DNA of 64,000 nt, taken from Gymnopus androsaceus JB14 (taxonomy: Eukaryota; Basidiomycota; Agaricomycetes; Agaricales; Omphalotaceae). The DNA is taken from contig ML769387.1 in NCBI GenBank assembly GCA_009733575.1, positions 598,636 through 662,635 on the forward strand, in the 5' to 3' direction. Positions 1 to 11,281 of the stretch are shown here, in pieces. The position numbers and the translations under genes are program-made. The notes below the pieces were generated by a model. It was not told the DNA's origin, searched no databases, and worked only from the letters and a program-made list of their open reading frames with translations. Numbering within the stretch: the first letter of the stretch is position 1; every line of letters starts with the position of its first letter.

Positions 1-402
1 TCTCTACACATCGTTACGATCGTGTAGTTGTCTGTTTATAAGAGACTAGGAAAAACAAGGGGCATCCGATCAACGATTTTCTAATATCGTGTCCAATGGT
101 TTTGATGGAGCATGATGATGATCGCTCAATCAGGAAATCGTTTTTCCCATCAGCTACTAAAGTTATTCCGCTAGCTGCGCGGTGTGTATTGTTGGTGTAT
201 CGCGTTCGTTCTTGTGTCGCATGAGACTCTGGACTATCATTAAGGTATAGAAACACTACCACTACAGTAAAGACATAGTGAAATAATAAGAAGCTATAAA
301 GTTAAAGCTTCGAGAGCTTCGAGAGCAAGGTGAGAGCAAGAAGGAAAACTGAACTTCTAAGCACAGATAAAAATTATACCAAAGGTGGAATAACGACGCC
401 AT
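1..402. other. Intergenic, no gene recognised
   Basis: No open frame here has family features, and the longest one (about 80 codons, minus strand) looks like chance. The stretch holds a short direct repeat (AGCTTCGAG, around 305-325) and is otherwise unremarkable. It may be the 3' flank of the small minus-strand gene that follows. Confidence 0.4.
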
Positions 403-699
403 TTAAGCTGATTCTAGTACTACATCCGGTTTGGGTTCACTACTAGTTAGAGTGGCTGGTGCCATGCGAACCCGTTTGTTAGTGTTAGTAGTTCCGCTAG
501 CGTCTGCAGAACGTTTCGCGGCGCGCTTCTTCGCCCACTCAATAATTGTTACCTTTTCACCTCTCTCAACAGCAATCTTATCCCATAGAGTCTTGTGCTC
601 CACGTCATTGATAACCTTCTGAAGAGTGGCGTCCGGAAAAAAGGGAATAGGACAATACTCAATGTTTTCGGGCGACGCGGCCCGGGTATGTGCATTCAT
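403..699 (-). CDS. Small basic protein of unknown function
   Basis: Intron-less frame of 98 codons. I do not recognise the family. The protein has a neutral N-terminus followed by a Lys/Arg-rich helix-like stretch (WAKKRAAKRSA) and a Ser/Thr/Pro-rich tail, which could suit a small nuclear protein, but that is inference. The start is supported because the same start and the next ~18 codons recur in inverted orientation at 8354, where the gene is cut off. It is divergent from the monooxygenase copy at 1061, with about 360 nt of shared upstream DNA; this head-to-head arrangement is present in both arms of the inverted duplication. Confidence 0.5.
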   Translation of the reverse strand: MNAHTRAASPENIEYCPIPFFPDATLQKVINDVEHKTLWDKIAVERGEKVTIIEWAKKRAAKRSADASGTTNTNKRVRMAPATLTSSEPKPDVVLESA

Positions 700-3650
700 C
701 GTTTAGGAATTGATAAAATCAGCTTTGACCATCTGGGATGATTCACGTGTGTAATTTTCTTTGCTCCTCTCATCCAATGCATTCTAGTGTCTAACCTGCA
801 CTTATCTACCCATCAAACTACATTAAAGCAAACGGCGAAACGGCAACAATCTGTATCAGCAAAAATGGAAGACATTTTGATCAAGTTCAATGGAGGATAA
901 ACAGGAATTTGGTCCGAGTATTAAGTCAGATAGAAGATGCACTTATAAGACGGGACAAAAACACACCAGAGCCCTGCATCGCAGACACCACTGTACAGAT
1001 CAAATGGTCAGCTCTTTTAATTGTACCTATACCGTGTCACCAATGAAACTCTAGGCAACAATACGCCATAATTCAGACCCAATTCTGAAAGCTGGACGTC
1101 CTTATTGTAGGCCAGTTCTCTGCATACATTCCGAGGCGGATGTTCACTTTGCCTAGGTTGGCGGAGGAATCGGTGGTTTGGCCACTGCATATTCTCTTAG
1201 CAAGCGCAGGTCATACAGTCACAGTCCTTGAGGCTGTCGCTGTTCCTGGCGAAATTGGCGCGGGAGTCCAAGTGGCATCAAGTGCGCACACCATTTTCGT
1301 CTCCAATTGCTTGAATTTTGCTGATCAATCACCGAAGATGTGACTCGTATTCTGACACGATGGGGTCTTGGTTCGAAACTGAAGGAGATTGCTGGAAGGG
1401 ACAAGGTGGAATCCATATTGATAAACCGTTGTGAGTGCCTCTTTTGAAGCTATCGTTTGTCGTCCACCAAGTCTTTTTTTGCAGATGTGAATGGAGAAAC
1501 TATTTTACGCATGCCAGGTGGGATGAAGCTGAAAAACGATACGGGGTACCGACTTACCATGTTCATGTAAGTTTTAAACTTTTCAAATTATGACCATGCG
1601 TGATGAACGTTATAGAGGGCTGATCTCTATGAACATGCTGTATGAGCTCGCGAAGCCACATAAGTATAGCATTTCATGCTGGAAGCTAGAGTTACATCTA
1701 TCGATCCCCTCAACACCATCTGTCACCCTAGACTCTGGAGAAAAGGTCACAGCGGATGTTATCATTGGAGCCGATGGCTATTTCGCAGCGTTGTTCGTGA
1801 TATTGTAGTCGGTCATCCTCAGAAAGTAAAATACACTGGAGATTCTGCGTGTCGCTTCATCATCCCTGCCGAGGATATGCTAACTGACCCGGATTTGGGA
1901 TCACTTGTGGACAAGCTTTGCGTATGGGCGGGTCCACAGAAACATATAGTTTCATATGGAATTGTAAGGCTCTGGTAATGTTCTTGTATTCTTCAAGTTC
2001 TTATTCATTTTCTCATAGAGAGCCTAGAGGTCGGAAATTTATTAACGTTGCGGCTTGCGCGGAAGATGAGGATGAAGCGGCGGGCTACTCCTGGTCAGCG
2101 CAAAATGATTCAGATGGAATGCGAGCTCAATTTTCGGGTTGGGAATCACGGTAAGTAATATCTCTTGCAAATCTGTGCTCAATTCTAAATCCTTGGAAAG
2201 GGTCATCAAATTGCTTGCACTGGTGAAATCTCCTCACATACTCAAGTTTAAGTTGATGGATTGTGTGCCGCTGGAAACTTGGGTCCATGCGCAAGGCCGA
2301 GTAACTCTAATGGGCGACGCTTGTCACCCAGTGCTTCCGTATCGCGCTCAAGGTGCAGCAATGGCCGTATGTCTCAACCGATACTTTAAGCCATGTATTA
2401 ATTTCCTCTTTGATTAGATTGAAGACGCAGAGGTTTTGGGAAAGCTCTTCTCACATGTAACCCACCATAAACAGATACCATCGTTGTTGAGGGCCTATGA
2501 AAGTATCCGCTTTGAACGCGCAACTACTACACAACGGCGCTCCACTGAATCTCGAGAGTTTTGGCCAAGAGACGGACAAGTCGTGGGAAGAGAATGGAGC
2601 GAGAATTTTGTCGCCCCTCTAGAAAAATTCTGTAAAGTGCTATAAGCATCACTGTCTTCGTGAACGTTTGCGAGAAAAAGAAAACAAAGAGAGGAAGGGC
2701 CACGTGCATGAGTCTGCGACCTACGTCGACAACTTGCCCAGTCAAGGCCGCGCGAAACAAATCATTTGCAGACGCATGCACCTGACCGATATTGATAAAA
2801 GGAAGAATTCAGTCCTATCTGAAAGTTTCGATTGTACGCAGTTTACGGACTCGATCGCGAAACGCGACGACGAGCGCCAAGTTGTTTTCTACACAGCAAA
2901 TACTTATGTGACTCTGCAAGTAGACTCTTGAAGAATCGAAAGGATTTCGTTGTCGTAGCATCATACGAACCTCGTTGCAATCAAGTATTCAAGCTCCATT
3001 ACACGCCATCTTCTTGTATCATCCATTACGAATGAGCTTCGGTCTGTTTATGACCTTGATCAACATGATCTTCCGGCCACCAACCTATCAGCTCCCTCAT
3101 CCGTCTCACTCCAACTACACCATTGATATCAACATCTCCCAGCGAGATAGCAATCGCCTCCGCAACATGGTCAACGTGAATGGGCGGTATCGTCATCGCA
3201 TTCGCGACACTTTCTAGTGGAGATCCCAAAGATGTGCGGTCACTAGGTCCAGCCGGCGGGGGATGTAGGGATAAGGCAGTCCCGAGATGTCGAAGGACCT
3301 GCGAGGGTGTTGGGATCCCTTGAGGTATTTTTCGGTGTAGCGAAGCGGAGAGATCGAGGGCTGCGGCTGCAGGAGTCGTCAAGGGACGATAATGCGCATG
3401 GTATACCAGGCCTACATAGATGATATGAGCTGAGATTAACAAATGTCGAAATAGATCGATGGACAGTAAAGAGTCGTGCAAAAAGCGAGGCGGAAGAGAT
3501 ACATACTAGGTCTGATATACACGCCTCGATATTGGCCAGGAGGAGACGTCGACAACATAGTTTCGATACCCATCTCGGCCTCACGTTTGGTTTCAATGTA
3601 TCTGGCAGGAATAAATGGTCGAAATACATCCTCTGCAGAGATGTAGATGA
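640..3650 (+). repeat. Left arm of a ~3 kb inverted duplication
   Basis: This segment matches the reverse complement of 5250-8406 over almost its whole length at high identity by eye. It holds the start of the small basic protein, a monooxygenase copy and the 3' half of the COQ11-like gene. The inner border falls at the shared string CTCTGCAGAGG (about 3643 here, 5257 in the other arm). The outer border lies about 18 codons into the small protein gene. The left arm is shorter, mainly through a ~170-nt deletion near the monooxygenase C-terminus. Confidence 0.9.
1061..2645 (+). pseudogene. Broken FAD-dependent monooxygenase (left copy)
   Basis: This is the decayed partner of the intact gene at 6239-7975. 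The start codon is changed (ATGCACC in the other arm, ATACGCC here). An extra base lies before the GGGIGG dinucleotide-binding motif, and a second sits just after it (TATTCTCTTAGC against TATTCTCTAGC). Another insertion follows the RADLY exon, and a two-base insertion falls right after the GADG motif. About 170 nt are missing between the ESREFW region and the C-terminus. Exons such as GDACHPVLPYRAQGAA are still readable. Several independent lesions plus a deletion make this a real pseudogene even if some single indels are sequencing errors. Confidence 0.88.
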
Positions 3651-4352
3651 ATGGTCTCGGAAAAGAATATTGTTTGTCGTGGCCGGAAGAGAGAAATGCT
3701 TCACAGACACGGAGAGCTATCGGCACAACCACATCAAAAAATGAACGACGATTAGACAGCTCAAACATACCACTATCCCGGTTCAAATTCTCATAACTTC
3801 CTTCCGCATCCTGTCCAAGGGGATTCTTCGTTCCAAAAACGGTGCTCATAGCAGTTCCAATCATTTTCGTGACATCTCCCTCCTTTAAAGCCTGTTTGTA
3901 CCTGCCTCCATCCTCAATCAGTGTCCCAAGCGTATGAACGACGCCATGAACATCGGGCAACACATCCGAAAAGGAAGAAGGGTTTTTCGCGGAGCCTTTG
4001 AGCCAAGTCACCTGCAATGAGACGTGTCATACGTAGGACAATCAGGCGTTCATGGGGTTCGGCACACTTTAGATGTCCACGCGGGACTGTGCCCTTTCGG
4101 AGTGGTATAAGGGCGTCCTGTAGAGCTGCAAAATGCATCATGTCAGATATTCAGTCAAACAATAGGCATTAAAAGTGAAGTATGTGAACCTGACACTGGC
4201 GACCTGCATGCCCTTTGCTAAAGCAGCACGACATATGGCGGAACCTATTTCAAGTTTAGGAATGGATGGAATGAAATAACCCGGTTGACTTGCTCACCAA
4301 TGAATCCATTGCCTCCTATAACTAGTATCTTCTGAACAGATGGAGCAGCCAT
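3026..4352 (-). CDS. COQ11: COQ11-like NAD(P)-binding protein, mitochondrial
   Basis: Atypical short-chain dehydrogenase of the Coq11 (yeast YLR290C) family, which in yeast is linked to the coenzyme Q synthome in mitochondria. The spliced protein begins MAAPSVQKILVIGGNGFIG, with the Rossmann glycine motif GGNGFIG at residues ~13-19. It then shows the family's VVHTLGTLIEDGGRYKQALK block, a YIS-AED segment and the Y-x-x-x-K pair in RYIETKREAE. It ends in VHVDHVAEAI-like sequence (here PPIHVDHVAEAIAISL). At least five short introns are needed, all with GT...AG borders. The frame is intact throughout. The 3' half (to about 3643) lies inside the inverted duplication. It converges with the broken monooxygenase copy, and the upstream 5' half is unique. 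Confidence 0.85.
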
Positions 4353-5249
4353 TGTCAACGAATACGCCGCAAAGACGAGAGGACTGATTAACAGCGGCTA
4401 CTAAGATAGGCACTAGTAGTAATAGCAAATGCGAGGATGAAAGTGAAAGCCTAGAACACGGCCCGAACGCTTGGTTGTTGCCCGGCCTTCAATACAAGCG
4501 CTAAACATTTGTGAATTTTTTGATGCATACAACCGACCCTCTTGGTATTCCGAAACATTCTACATATACAACATGTATGATAGGCTTTTCCTATGCACCA
4601 AGGCGCATATCGTGACCGGGAGAATGTTAACAGAGCCGAAGAGAAGTTTATCCTCATGACAACAGTGTTTGTAAAATTCATCGCTGCATGCCCTCTGAAT
4701 CGACTCCTCATCGGCGTCCAATGCCAGCATTGGTGTATAAAAGCTGGCGAGTCTCTGCCCTTTTACTTCGTCAAAACTTTGCACCTAAACATGGGCTGGT
4801 TTGGAAACGTCTCTTCAACACCTAGCAAGTTGTGGGTCCCGGATTCAAAGTAAGCCTGCTACTCTCTTTCCATCCTGTTCTCCTTCATTACGAGTCACTA
4901 ATCGATTGCATTCGCAATTCATCCCCTCTGGGATTGTGAAAGCAGATCGGAAATCTGACCTCTGTAATCGCTTGTATTTGTTGTTGGTGCGAATTTCCGA
5001 ATCATGAATCTAATTCCTTGACAGAATCACTATCTGATCTTTGACTTTAGGAAAGATCCACAGAGCCGTCACACTAGCTATTCCACCCGGCATTCAATGG
5101 ATGGACATTTTCTGTGTCCATCTCAGCCATTTACAAAAAGTTCGGATTATCCAAAAAGCATATGAAAATACTCTCGCAATCCGAAAACAGGTGGACACTT
5201 TGAGACCATCCGAGATTCTTCTTCTGTAGCCATTGTACATGGCGAGGGA
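4353..5249. other. Unique centre of the inverted duplication, no gene recognised
   Basis: This 0.9 kb between the COQ11 start and the right arm holds several overlapping short frames (60-86 codons) on both strands, none with recognisable motifs or convincing splice sites. The COQ11 promoter must lie at its left end. It is unique in the window. Confidence 0.4.
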
Positions 5250-5869
5250 GGGGGGTTCTCTGCAGAGGATGTATTTCGACCATTTATTCCTGCCAGATAC
5301 ATTGAAACCAAACGTGAGGCCGAGATGGGTATCGAAACTATGTTGTCGACGTCTCCTGGTCAATATCGAGGGGTGTATATCAGACCTAGTACCTATCTCT
5401 TCCGCCTCGCTTTTTGCACGACTCTTCACGGTTCATCGATCTATTTCGACATTTACTAATCTCAGCTCATATCATCTTTGCAGGCCTGGTATACCATGCG
5501 CATTGTCGTCCCTTGACGACTCCTGCGGCCGCAGCCCTCGATCTCTCTGCTTCGCTGCACCGAAAGGTACCTCAAGGGATCCCAACACCCTCGCAGGTCC
5601 TTCGTCATCTCGGGACTGCCTTATCCTTGCATCCCACGCCGATTTGACCTAGGGACCGCACACTTTTGGGATCTTCACTAGAAAGTGTCGCGAATGCGAT
5701 GACGATACCGCCCATTCACGTTGACCATGTTGCGGAGGCGATTGCTATCTCGCTGGGAGATGTTGATATCAATGGTGTAGTTGGAGTGAGACGGATGAGG
5801 GAGCTGATAGGTTGGTGGCCGGAAGATCATGTTGATCAAGGTCGTAAACAGACCGAAACTCATTCGTAA
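5250..5869 (+). pseudogene. 5'-truncated COQ11-like fragment (right copy)
   Basis: It matches the 3' half of the gene at 3026-4352 in inverted orientation. It starts abruptly inside the exon that reads SAEDVFRPFIPARYIETK, so the N-terminal Rossmann half and the start are absent. Homology then runs to the conserved C-terminus ending at 5869. There is an in-frame stop (TGA) after ALSLHPTPI near 5648, where the intact copy reads HPPPAGPSDR. The intron after YIRPS is preserved. Loss of the N-terminus plus a stop makes it non-functional as a COQ11 protein. Confidence 0.88.
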
Positions 5870-6238
5870 TGGATGATACAAGAAGATGGCGTTTGAATAC
5901 TTGAATCCAGTGAGGTTCGTATGATGCTACTACAACGACTTGCGAAGTAATTAGCTGTGTAGAAAGTAACTAGGCGCTGGTCGACGCGTTTTCGCGTTTC
6001 GAAATCGAGTCCGTAGACTGCGTACAATCGAAACTTTCAGATAGGACTAAATTCTTCCTTCTATCAATATCGGTCAACTGCATGCGCTCTGCAATTGATT
6101 TGTTTCGCGCGGCTCTAAATGGGCAAGTTGTCGACGTAGGTCGCAGACGCATGCACTTGGCCCTTCCTCTCTTTGTTTTTCTTTTTCTCGCAAACGTTCA
6201 CGAAGACAGTGATGTTTATAGCACTTGACAGAAATTTT

Positions 6239-7975
6239 CTAGATGAGTGACAAAATTCTCGCTCCATTCTCTTCCCACCACTTGTCCGTCTCTTGACCAA
6301 CATCGTATCCATACTGCTCGTCATCCTCCGCTTGACGAGTTTTTCGACCATGTTCCACCGCGGAAAGCTTTTCGGAAGCAACAATTTGTCCCTTGGCTAG
6401 TGCTTGCTGCACTTCCATTCCCGCTCGGAGCCTAGCGTCCCGTGCTTCTTGTTGTGCACCATCACTAAGATGCCAAAACTCTCGAGATTCAGTGGAGCGC
6501 CGTTGTGTAGTAGTCGCGCGTTCAAAGCGGATACTTTCATAGGCCTTCAACAACGATGGTATCTGTTTATGGTGAGTTACATGTGAGAAGAGCTTTCCCA
6601 AAACCTCTGCGTCTTCAATCTAAACAAAGAGGAAATTAATGGTTGGCTGAAAGTATTGGTGATAGATGATTGAGACATACAGCCATTGCTGCACCTTGAG
6701 CGCGATACGGAAGCATTGGGTGACAAGCGTCGCCCATTAAAGTTACTCGGCCTTGCGCATGGACCCAAGTTTCCAGCGGGGCACAATCCATCAACTTAAA
6801 CTTGAGTATGTGAGGAGATTTCACCAGTGCAAGCAATTTGATGACCCTTTCCAAGAATTTAGAATTGAGCACAGATTTGCAAGAAATATTGCTTGCCTTG
6901 ATTCCCATCCCGAAAATTGAGCTCGCATTCCATCTGAATCACTTTGCGCTGACCAGGAGTAGCCCGCTGCTTCATCCTCATCTTCTACGCAAGCTACAAC
7001 ATTGATACATTTCTGACCTCTCTATGAGAAAATGAATAAGAACTTGAAGAATACAAGAACATTACCAGAGCCTTACAATTCCATATGAAACTATATGTTT
7101 CTGTGGACCCGCCCAAACGCAAAGTTTGTCTACAAGTGATCCCAAATCCGGGTCAGTTAGCATATCCTCGGCAGGGATGATGAAGCGATATGCAGAATCT
7201 CCAGTGTATTTTACTTTCTGAGGATGACCGACTACAATATCACGAACAACGCTGCGAATGCCATCGGCTCCAATGATAACATCCGCTGTGACCTTTTCTC
7301 CAGAGTCTAGGGTGACAGATGGTGTTGAGGGATCGATAGATGTAACTCTACTTCCAGCACGAAATGTGATATATGGTTTCGCGAGCTCATACAGCATGTT
7401 ATAGAGATCGGCCCTCTATAACGTTCATCAACTTGAAGCATGGTCATAACTTGAAGAGCTCAAAGCTTACATGAACATGGTAAGTCGGTGCCCCGTATCG
7501 TTTTTCAGCTTCATCCCCACCTGGCATGCGTAGAATAGTCTCTCCATTCACATCTGCAAAAAAAGACTTGGTGGACGACAAACGATAGCTTCAAAAGAGG
7601 CACTCACAACGGTTTATCAATATGGATTCCACCTTGTCCCTTCCAGCAATCTCCTTCAGTTTCGAACCAAGACCCCATCGTGTCAGAATACGAGTCACAT
7701 CTTCGGTGATTGATCAGCAAAATTCAAGCAATTGGAGACGAACATGGTGTGCGCACTTGATGCCACTTGGACTCCCGCGCCAATTTCACCAGGAACAGCG
7801 ACAGCCTCAAGGACTGTGACTGTATGACCTGCGCTTGCTAGAGAATATGCAGTGGCCAAACCACCGATTCCTCCGCCAACCTAGGCAAAGTGAACATCCG
7901 CCTCGCAATGTGTGCAGAGAACTAGCCTACAATAATGACGTCCAGCTTCAGAATTGGGTCTGAATTATGGTGCAT
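6239..7975 (-). CDS. FAD-dependent monooxygenase (salicylate hydroxylase-like)
   Basis: Class A flavoprotein monooxygenase, about 410-420 residues after splicing, the usual length for salicylate hydroxylase-like enzymes that use NAD(P)H and O2 to hydroxylate aromatic substrates. The start reads MHHNSDPILKLDVIIVGGGIGGLA, spliced at the glycine motif, giving GxGxxG near residues 15-20. The DG motif is VIIGADGIRSVVRD, and the second FAD motif is RVTLMGDACHPMLPYRAQGAA. The C-terminus runs through KWWEENGARILSL to the stop. Seven or so introns keep one frame, including a 55-nt intron between GVQVAS and NVTRILTRWGLG and a GC-AG intron at 6847-6896. This is the intact partner of 1061-2645. The substrate cannot be told from sequence. 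It is not COQ6, whose motifs differ, although a COQ11 fragment is adjacent. Confidence 0.85.
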
Positions 7976-8353
7976 CGTTGCCTAAAGCTTTCATTGGTGA
8001 CACGGTAATAGGATATGATTGGAAGAACTGACCATTTAATCTGTCCAGTGGTGTCTGCGATAAATCCAGGGCTCTGTTGGTTTGTGTCCCGCCTTATAAG
8101 TGCGTCTTCCATCTGACCTAATACTCGCATCAAATTTCCCGTTTATCCTCCTATTAAACTTGATCAAAATGTCTTCCATTTCTCTCATTGTCATTTTTGC
8201 TGATACAGATTTGCCGTTTCGCCGTTTGCTCTAATGCAGTTTGATGGTAGATAAGTGCAGGTTAGACACTAGATGCCTTGACGAGAGCAAGAAGTTACAC
8301 ACGTGAATCATCCCAGGCCGACGGTCAAAGCTGTTTTTATCAATTCCTAAACG

Positions 8354-8406
8354 ATGAACGCACATACCGCGTTGCCCAAAAACATTGGGTACTGTCCTAT
8401 TCCTAG
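8354..8406 (+). pseudogene. 5' remnant of the small basic protein gene
   Basis: The start codon and about 17 codons match the beginning of the gene at 403-699 in inverted orientation (MNAHTA...PKNIGYCPIP), with a six-base gap relative to it. Homology ends at about 8406, where the duplicated arm ends, so only the N-terminus was copied. Confidence 0.75.
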
Positions 8407-9351
8407 TTTTTTCTTTCCGATTATATTTTGACCAGGACAGGAAATTCTAGGATCAATGAATTCGAACTTGGTCATAATTGTATATTGATCAGCTCAGAAT
8501 ACTCAAGTACTCGAGTACTCGTGTTCGGCCGAAAAACTTCATAATGATATACGATCCAGTAGTTCACTTAGGGATATGAGCTTTGATGGCTGTCACTTAC
8601 TTTTCATAGAAATTCGCATAGTGGGCAAGACATTCCATCTGAAGGTAAGCGAGAAGAGGTACTCGAATTGAAATGTTCTCCGAGTCCAGAATATATGCAC
8701 GCAGCCATAGCTTTAGCCAAGATAATGTGCTTGGCTGTGCTTGACTGTGCTTTGCTGAGCACTCCTGCGCTTTACTGTGCATTACTGTGTAGTACAGTGC
8801 AGCACGTCGACAATCGACTGCGTCTGCACTTCGGTTGGTGGTATCAGTGGTACTCAAACCTCCAGCAGTAGCAGCGTCGCCGAGCAGACCATAGCAATGT
8901 GCTCTCAAGGGCTTCTCGGCATCGCAGCGCTGTGGAGGAGGACCACACAGATTAGAAGAACACTGTCATGAATTTCAAGCTGGACAATATAAGAAAATAT
9001 CCGCGAGCAGGGTCAAATCTGAGTGGTCAGAAACCTACCTAAACAGCGACGCCGGAATATCCTTGATTCTCATTTCGACCAAGACACAATGAATTCGAAC
9101 GCGCTCGTAATTTTGCTGGAAGTGAAAGAAAGAACCATTAAGCGCTCATGAGCCACTAGCGCGATTTTGTTCCCAACTTCCATGGCACCGAAGCCCGTAT
9201 CTCGTTTCTTGTGATTACACAGCTCCAATTTTGCAGAAAGCGGAGCAGTGATTCGAAACGAAAATGGCATTATCTATTCGAATAATCCATGAATCCGTGA
9301 CCTGACAGCGACTATCATCTACCGCACATCTCTCTTCTTTCTTTCTTTCCG
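8407..9351. other. Intergenic with a degenerate TGTGC-rich patch
   Basis: No gene recognised. Around 8725-8805 the + strand carries a run of imperfect ~10-12 base copies of a TGTGCTTNNCTGTGC-like unit (TGTGCTT, CTGTGCTTTGCTGAGC, CTGTGCATTACTGTG), a decayed short tandem repeat. Short frames over it are by-products of the repeat. Confidence 0.5.
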
Positions 9352-10943
9352 ATGACGGTCGCATCCTATCTTTCACAACCTCGTATCGAAGGTCCGATAT
9401 GGCTTGGATCTGACGATATATCCTTTCTTCGAAACCGGATATCTGGAACGGAGACTCAGATAGCGAGCATGGAAGATCGGATAATGGACGAGACAGACAA
9501 TGCACAAATTTCCGAGCTGACGCGTCAGAGAGACGCGAAACTCGTCGAGATCTCTTCATTCAAAAACATTCCTCTCTCCTGTTCGTCGCCTTCCAGTGGA
9601 GATTATCTCCGCGATCCTTGAAGAATATTGGCTTTCTTTGCAAGGAAGCCGTCGCTCGACCTTGCTCCTTTCTAGTGTGTGTGCGGCTTGGAGGAAATCT
9701 GCCCTTGCTACGCCTCGAATCTGGTCACAATCTTCGCTTTGATCAGTGGTTGTTAGTGCTGCAGAAGGTTCGCGCTAAAGGAGTGGTTGAGTCGGAGTCA
9801 GGGCCACCCTTTGAGCTTAGCGTTCAATTTTGCGTTAGGCTTGAGCGGACAATTCTGACGATGCCATCAGTAAGGAGGCTTGCCATGATTTTCTGGAGGA
9901 TATATTGGATTTTCGCCACAAAATCCGAACGCTTGAGATATCGTTGACATTTCCTTCCTTTGTTCCGTCTGCCGTGCGCCTCCCTACCTCTATTGGAGAG
10001 CTTGAATCTCTAGTAGTACTTGAAGCGGACCGAGTCTTCCCTCCCAAATTTGACGCATTCTCAGGAGCGCCCCGATCTGCAGCGTATCAAATTTTCTCGA
10101 ATTTTACTCTAACATCCCTACGCTAGAGATGTTTGCGCTACCTTTGGAACAGTTGACTTCACTGAGAATATGTACTGACTTCTCTGAATTGTCCTGGACT
10201 GACTGGCATGACTATCACAATGCAAAAACCTTGTCGGACTCGAGGTTTCGGGTTTCTTGACTCGCTTCATCGGTTTGGCATCCGAGCATTTCTGTATCTC
10301 TGCCTATGCTACAATCCCTCGTCATACCTTGTCACCGTCTCACTCGTGGAGGTGTGAACCTCGTACACTGCATGACAGCACCTCTCCTCGAGGCTTCGAC
10401 TCTGTGCTGGGATGGACAGGATTATCATGATTTTTGCTTGGATATCATCGCTGATCTTCAGAAACGCTCCATGACTAGCTTGACATCTTGACAGTAACCC
10501 TGCGGCAGATCTGGGAGCCAGACTCTTCTGAGCCTCACCCAGTGGAAAACCAAGAGGAGAAAACACTCAGCGACAACTGATAGCATTATTATCCACGTTC
10601 CTACCGTTAGGACATTCAAGATATGAAGCCGCCGCTTGACGTAGATCTCTTGATTAAAGCCATGATCTATACCCCAGGTCGTCCTATCCTTCTGCCAAAG
10701 TTGACGGATTTCACCTTGGCGCATAGACCTTCTTCGGAGTATTACTTTGGTGCATTCCGCCCCCTCATTTGTCAAATATACAGCTCAACTTCCATCTATG
10801 GTTCTTTCGCGATGGTGGCCAGACGAAGATATCGATACCATGGTGGCAGGCATGTCGCTCGACTACAGAATGTGATTGTGGGTGGACTTGTCTTCGAGTC
10901 GGACCCGTCGGATGATGATACAGTGAAATTATGCGCATATTAG
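9352..10943 (+). pseudogene. Decayed F-box/LRR-type gene
   Basis: The N-terminal frame has the layout common to agaric F-box proteins: a coiled coil of the type IRNRISGTETQIASMEDRIMDETD, then a segment that in the next frame reads SPVRRLPVEIISAILEEYW. That is the F-box core, followed by SVCAAWRKSALATPRIWS. The frame changes at the join (near 9565) and stops after WSQSSL. Later LRR-like pieces appear in scattered frames (LEMFALPLEQLTSLRI near 10125; LPKLTDFTLAHRP near 10690; RWWPDEDIDTMVAGMS near 10815). More than one frame break and stop indicates a relic. Intact members are substrate adaptors of SCF ubiquitin ligases. Confidence 0.7.
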
Positions 10944-11281
10944 AGCTCCCTGGTTTGTGCGTAGGCATGGATGAACTCTAGTTACTTACTATTGCTCCGT
11001 GTATTTGTATGTAGTTTCAAAGGAGCTTAACCTACTAGCCTAATGAAATCACAGTCCACGTAGTGAGATACCAAGAACTGTAGCCTGATAGGGCCAGCGA
11101 GGGAGACAGGAAGCTTAAGTCTCTAGCAAATACCTCACAGCCAGTGATAACAGACAAAAGAAAATGCGTATAGAAAAGCACGCAGTTTAAATTCCTAGCC
11201 ACGAGCATACTCAATACAACGCAACGAACGAAAGCAAGGAAATAAAAATACAAAAATCAAAGAGTCGAATCCGAACAAGTT

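Larger units (their letters stand above)
5250..8406 (-). repeat. Right arm of a ~3 kb inverted duplication
   Basis: Reverse complement of 640-3650. Contains the truncated COQ11 fragment, the intact monooxygenase, the shared divergent promoter region and the first ~18 codons of the small basic protein, after which similarity stops. I see no transposase gene or terminal inverted repeat of a mobile element at either edge. Confidence 0.9.

Noticed and set aside
4593..5229. Short frames in the centre of the inverted duplication
   Set aside because: Frames of 60-86 codons with no family features and no plausible splicing into a longer product.
6239..7975. Monooxygenase as COQ6 because of the adjacent COQ11
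   Set aside because: The motifs and length follow the salicylate-hydroxylase-like group, not the COQ6/UbiH group; adjacency alone is not enough.
640..8406. The inverted arms as a transposon with terminal inverted repeats
   Set aside because: The arms are full of host genes, the centre is part of COQ11 plus unique DNA, and no transposase or target-site duplication is visible.
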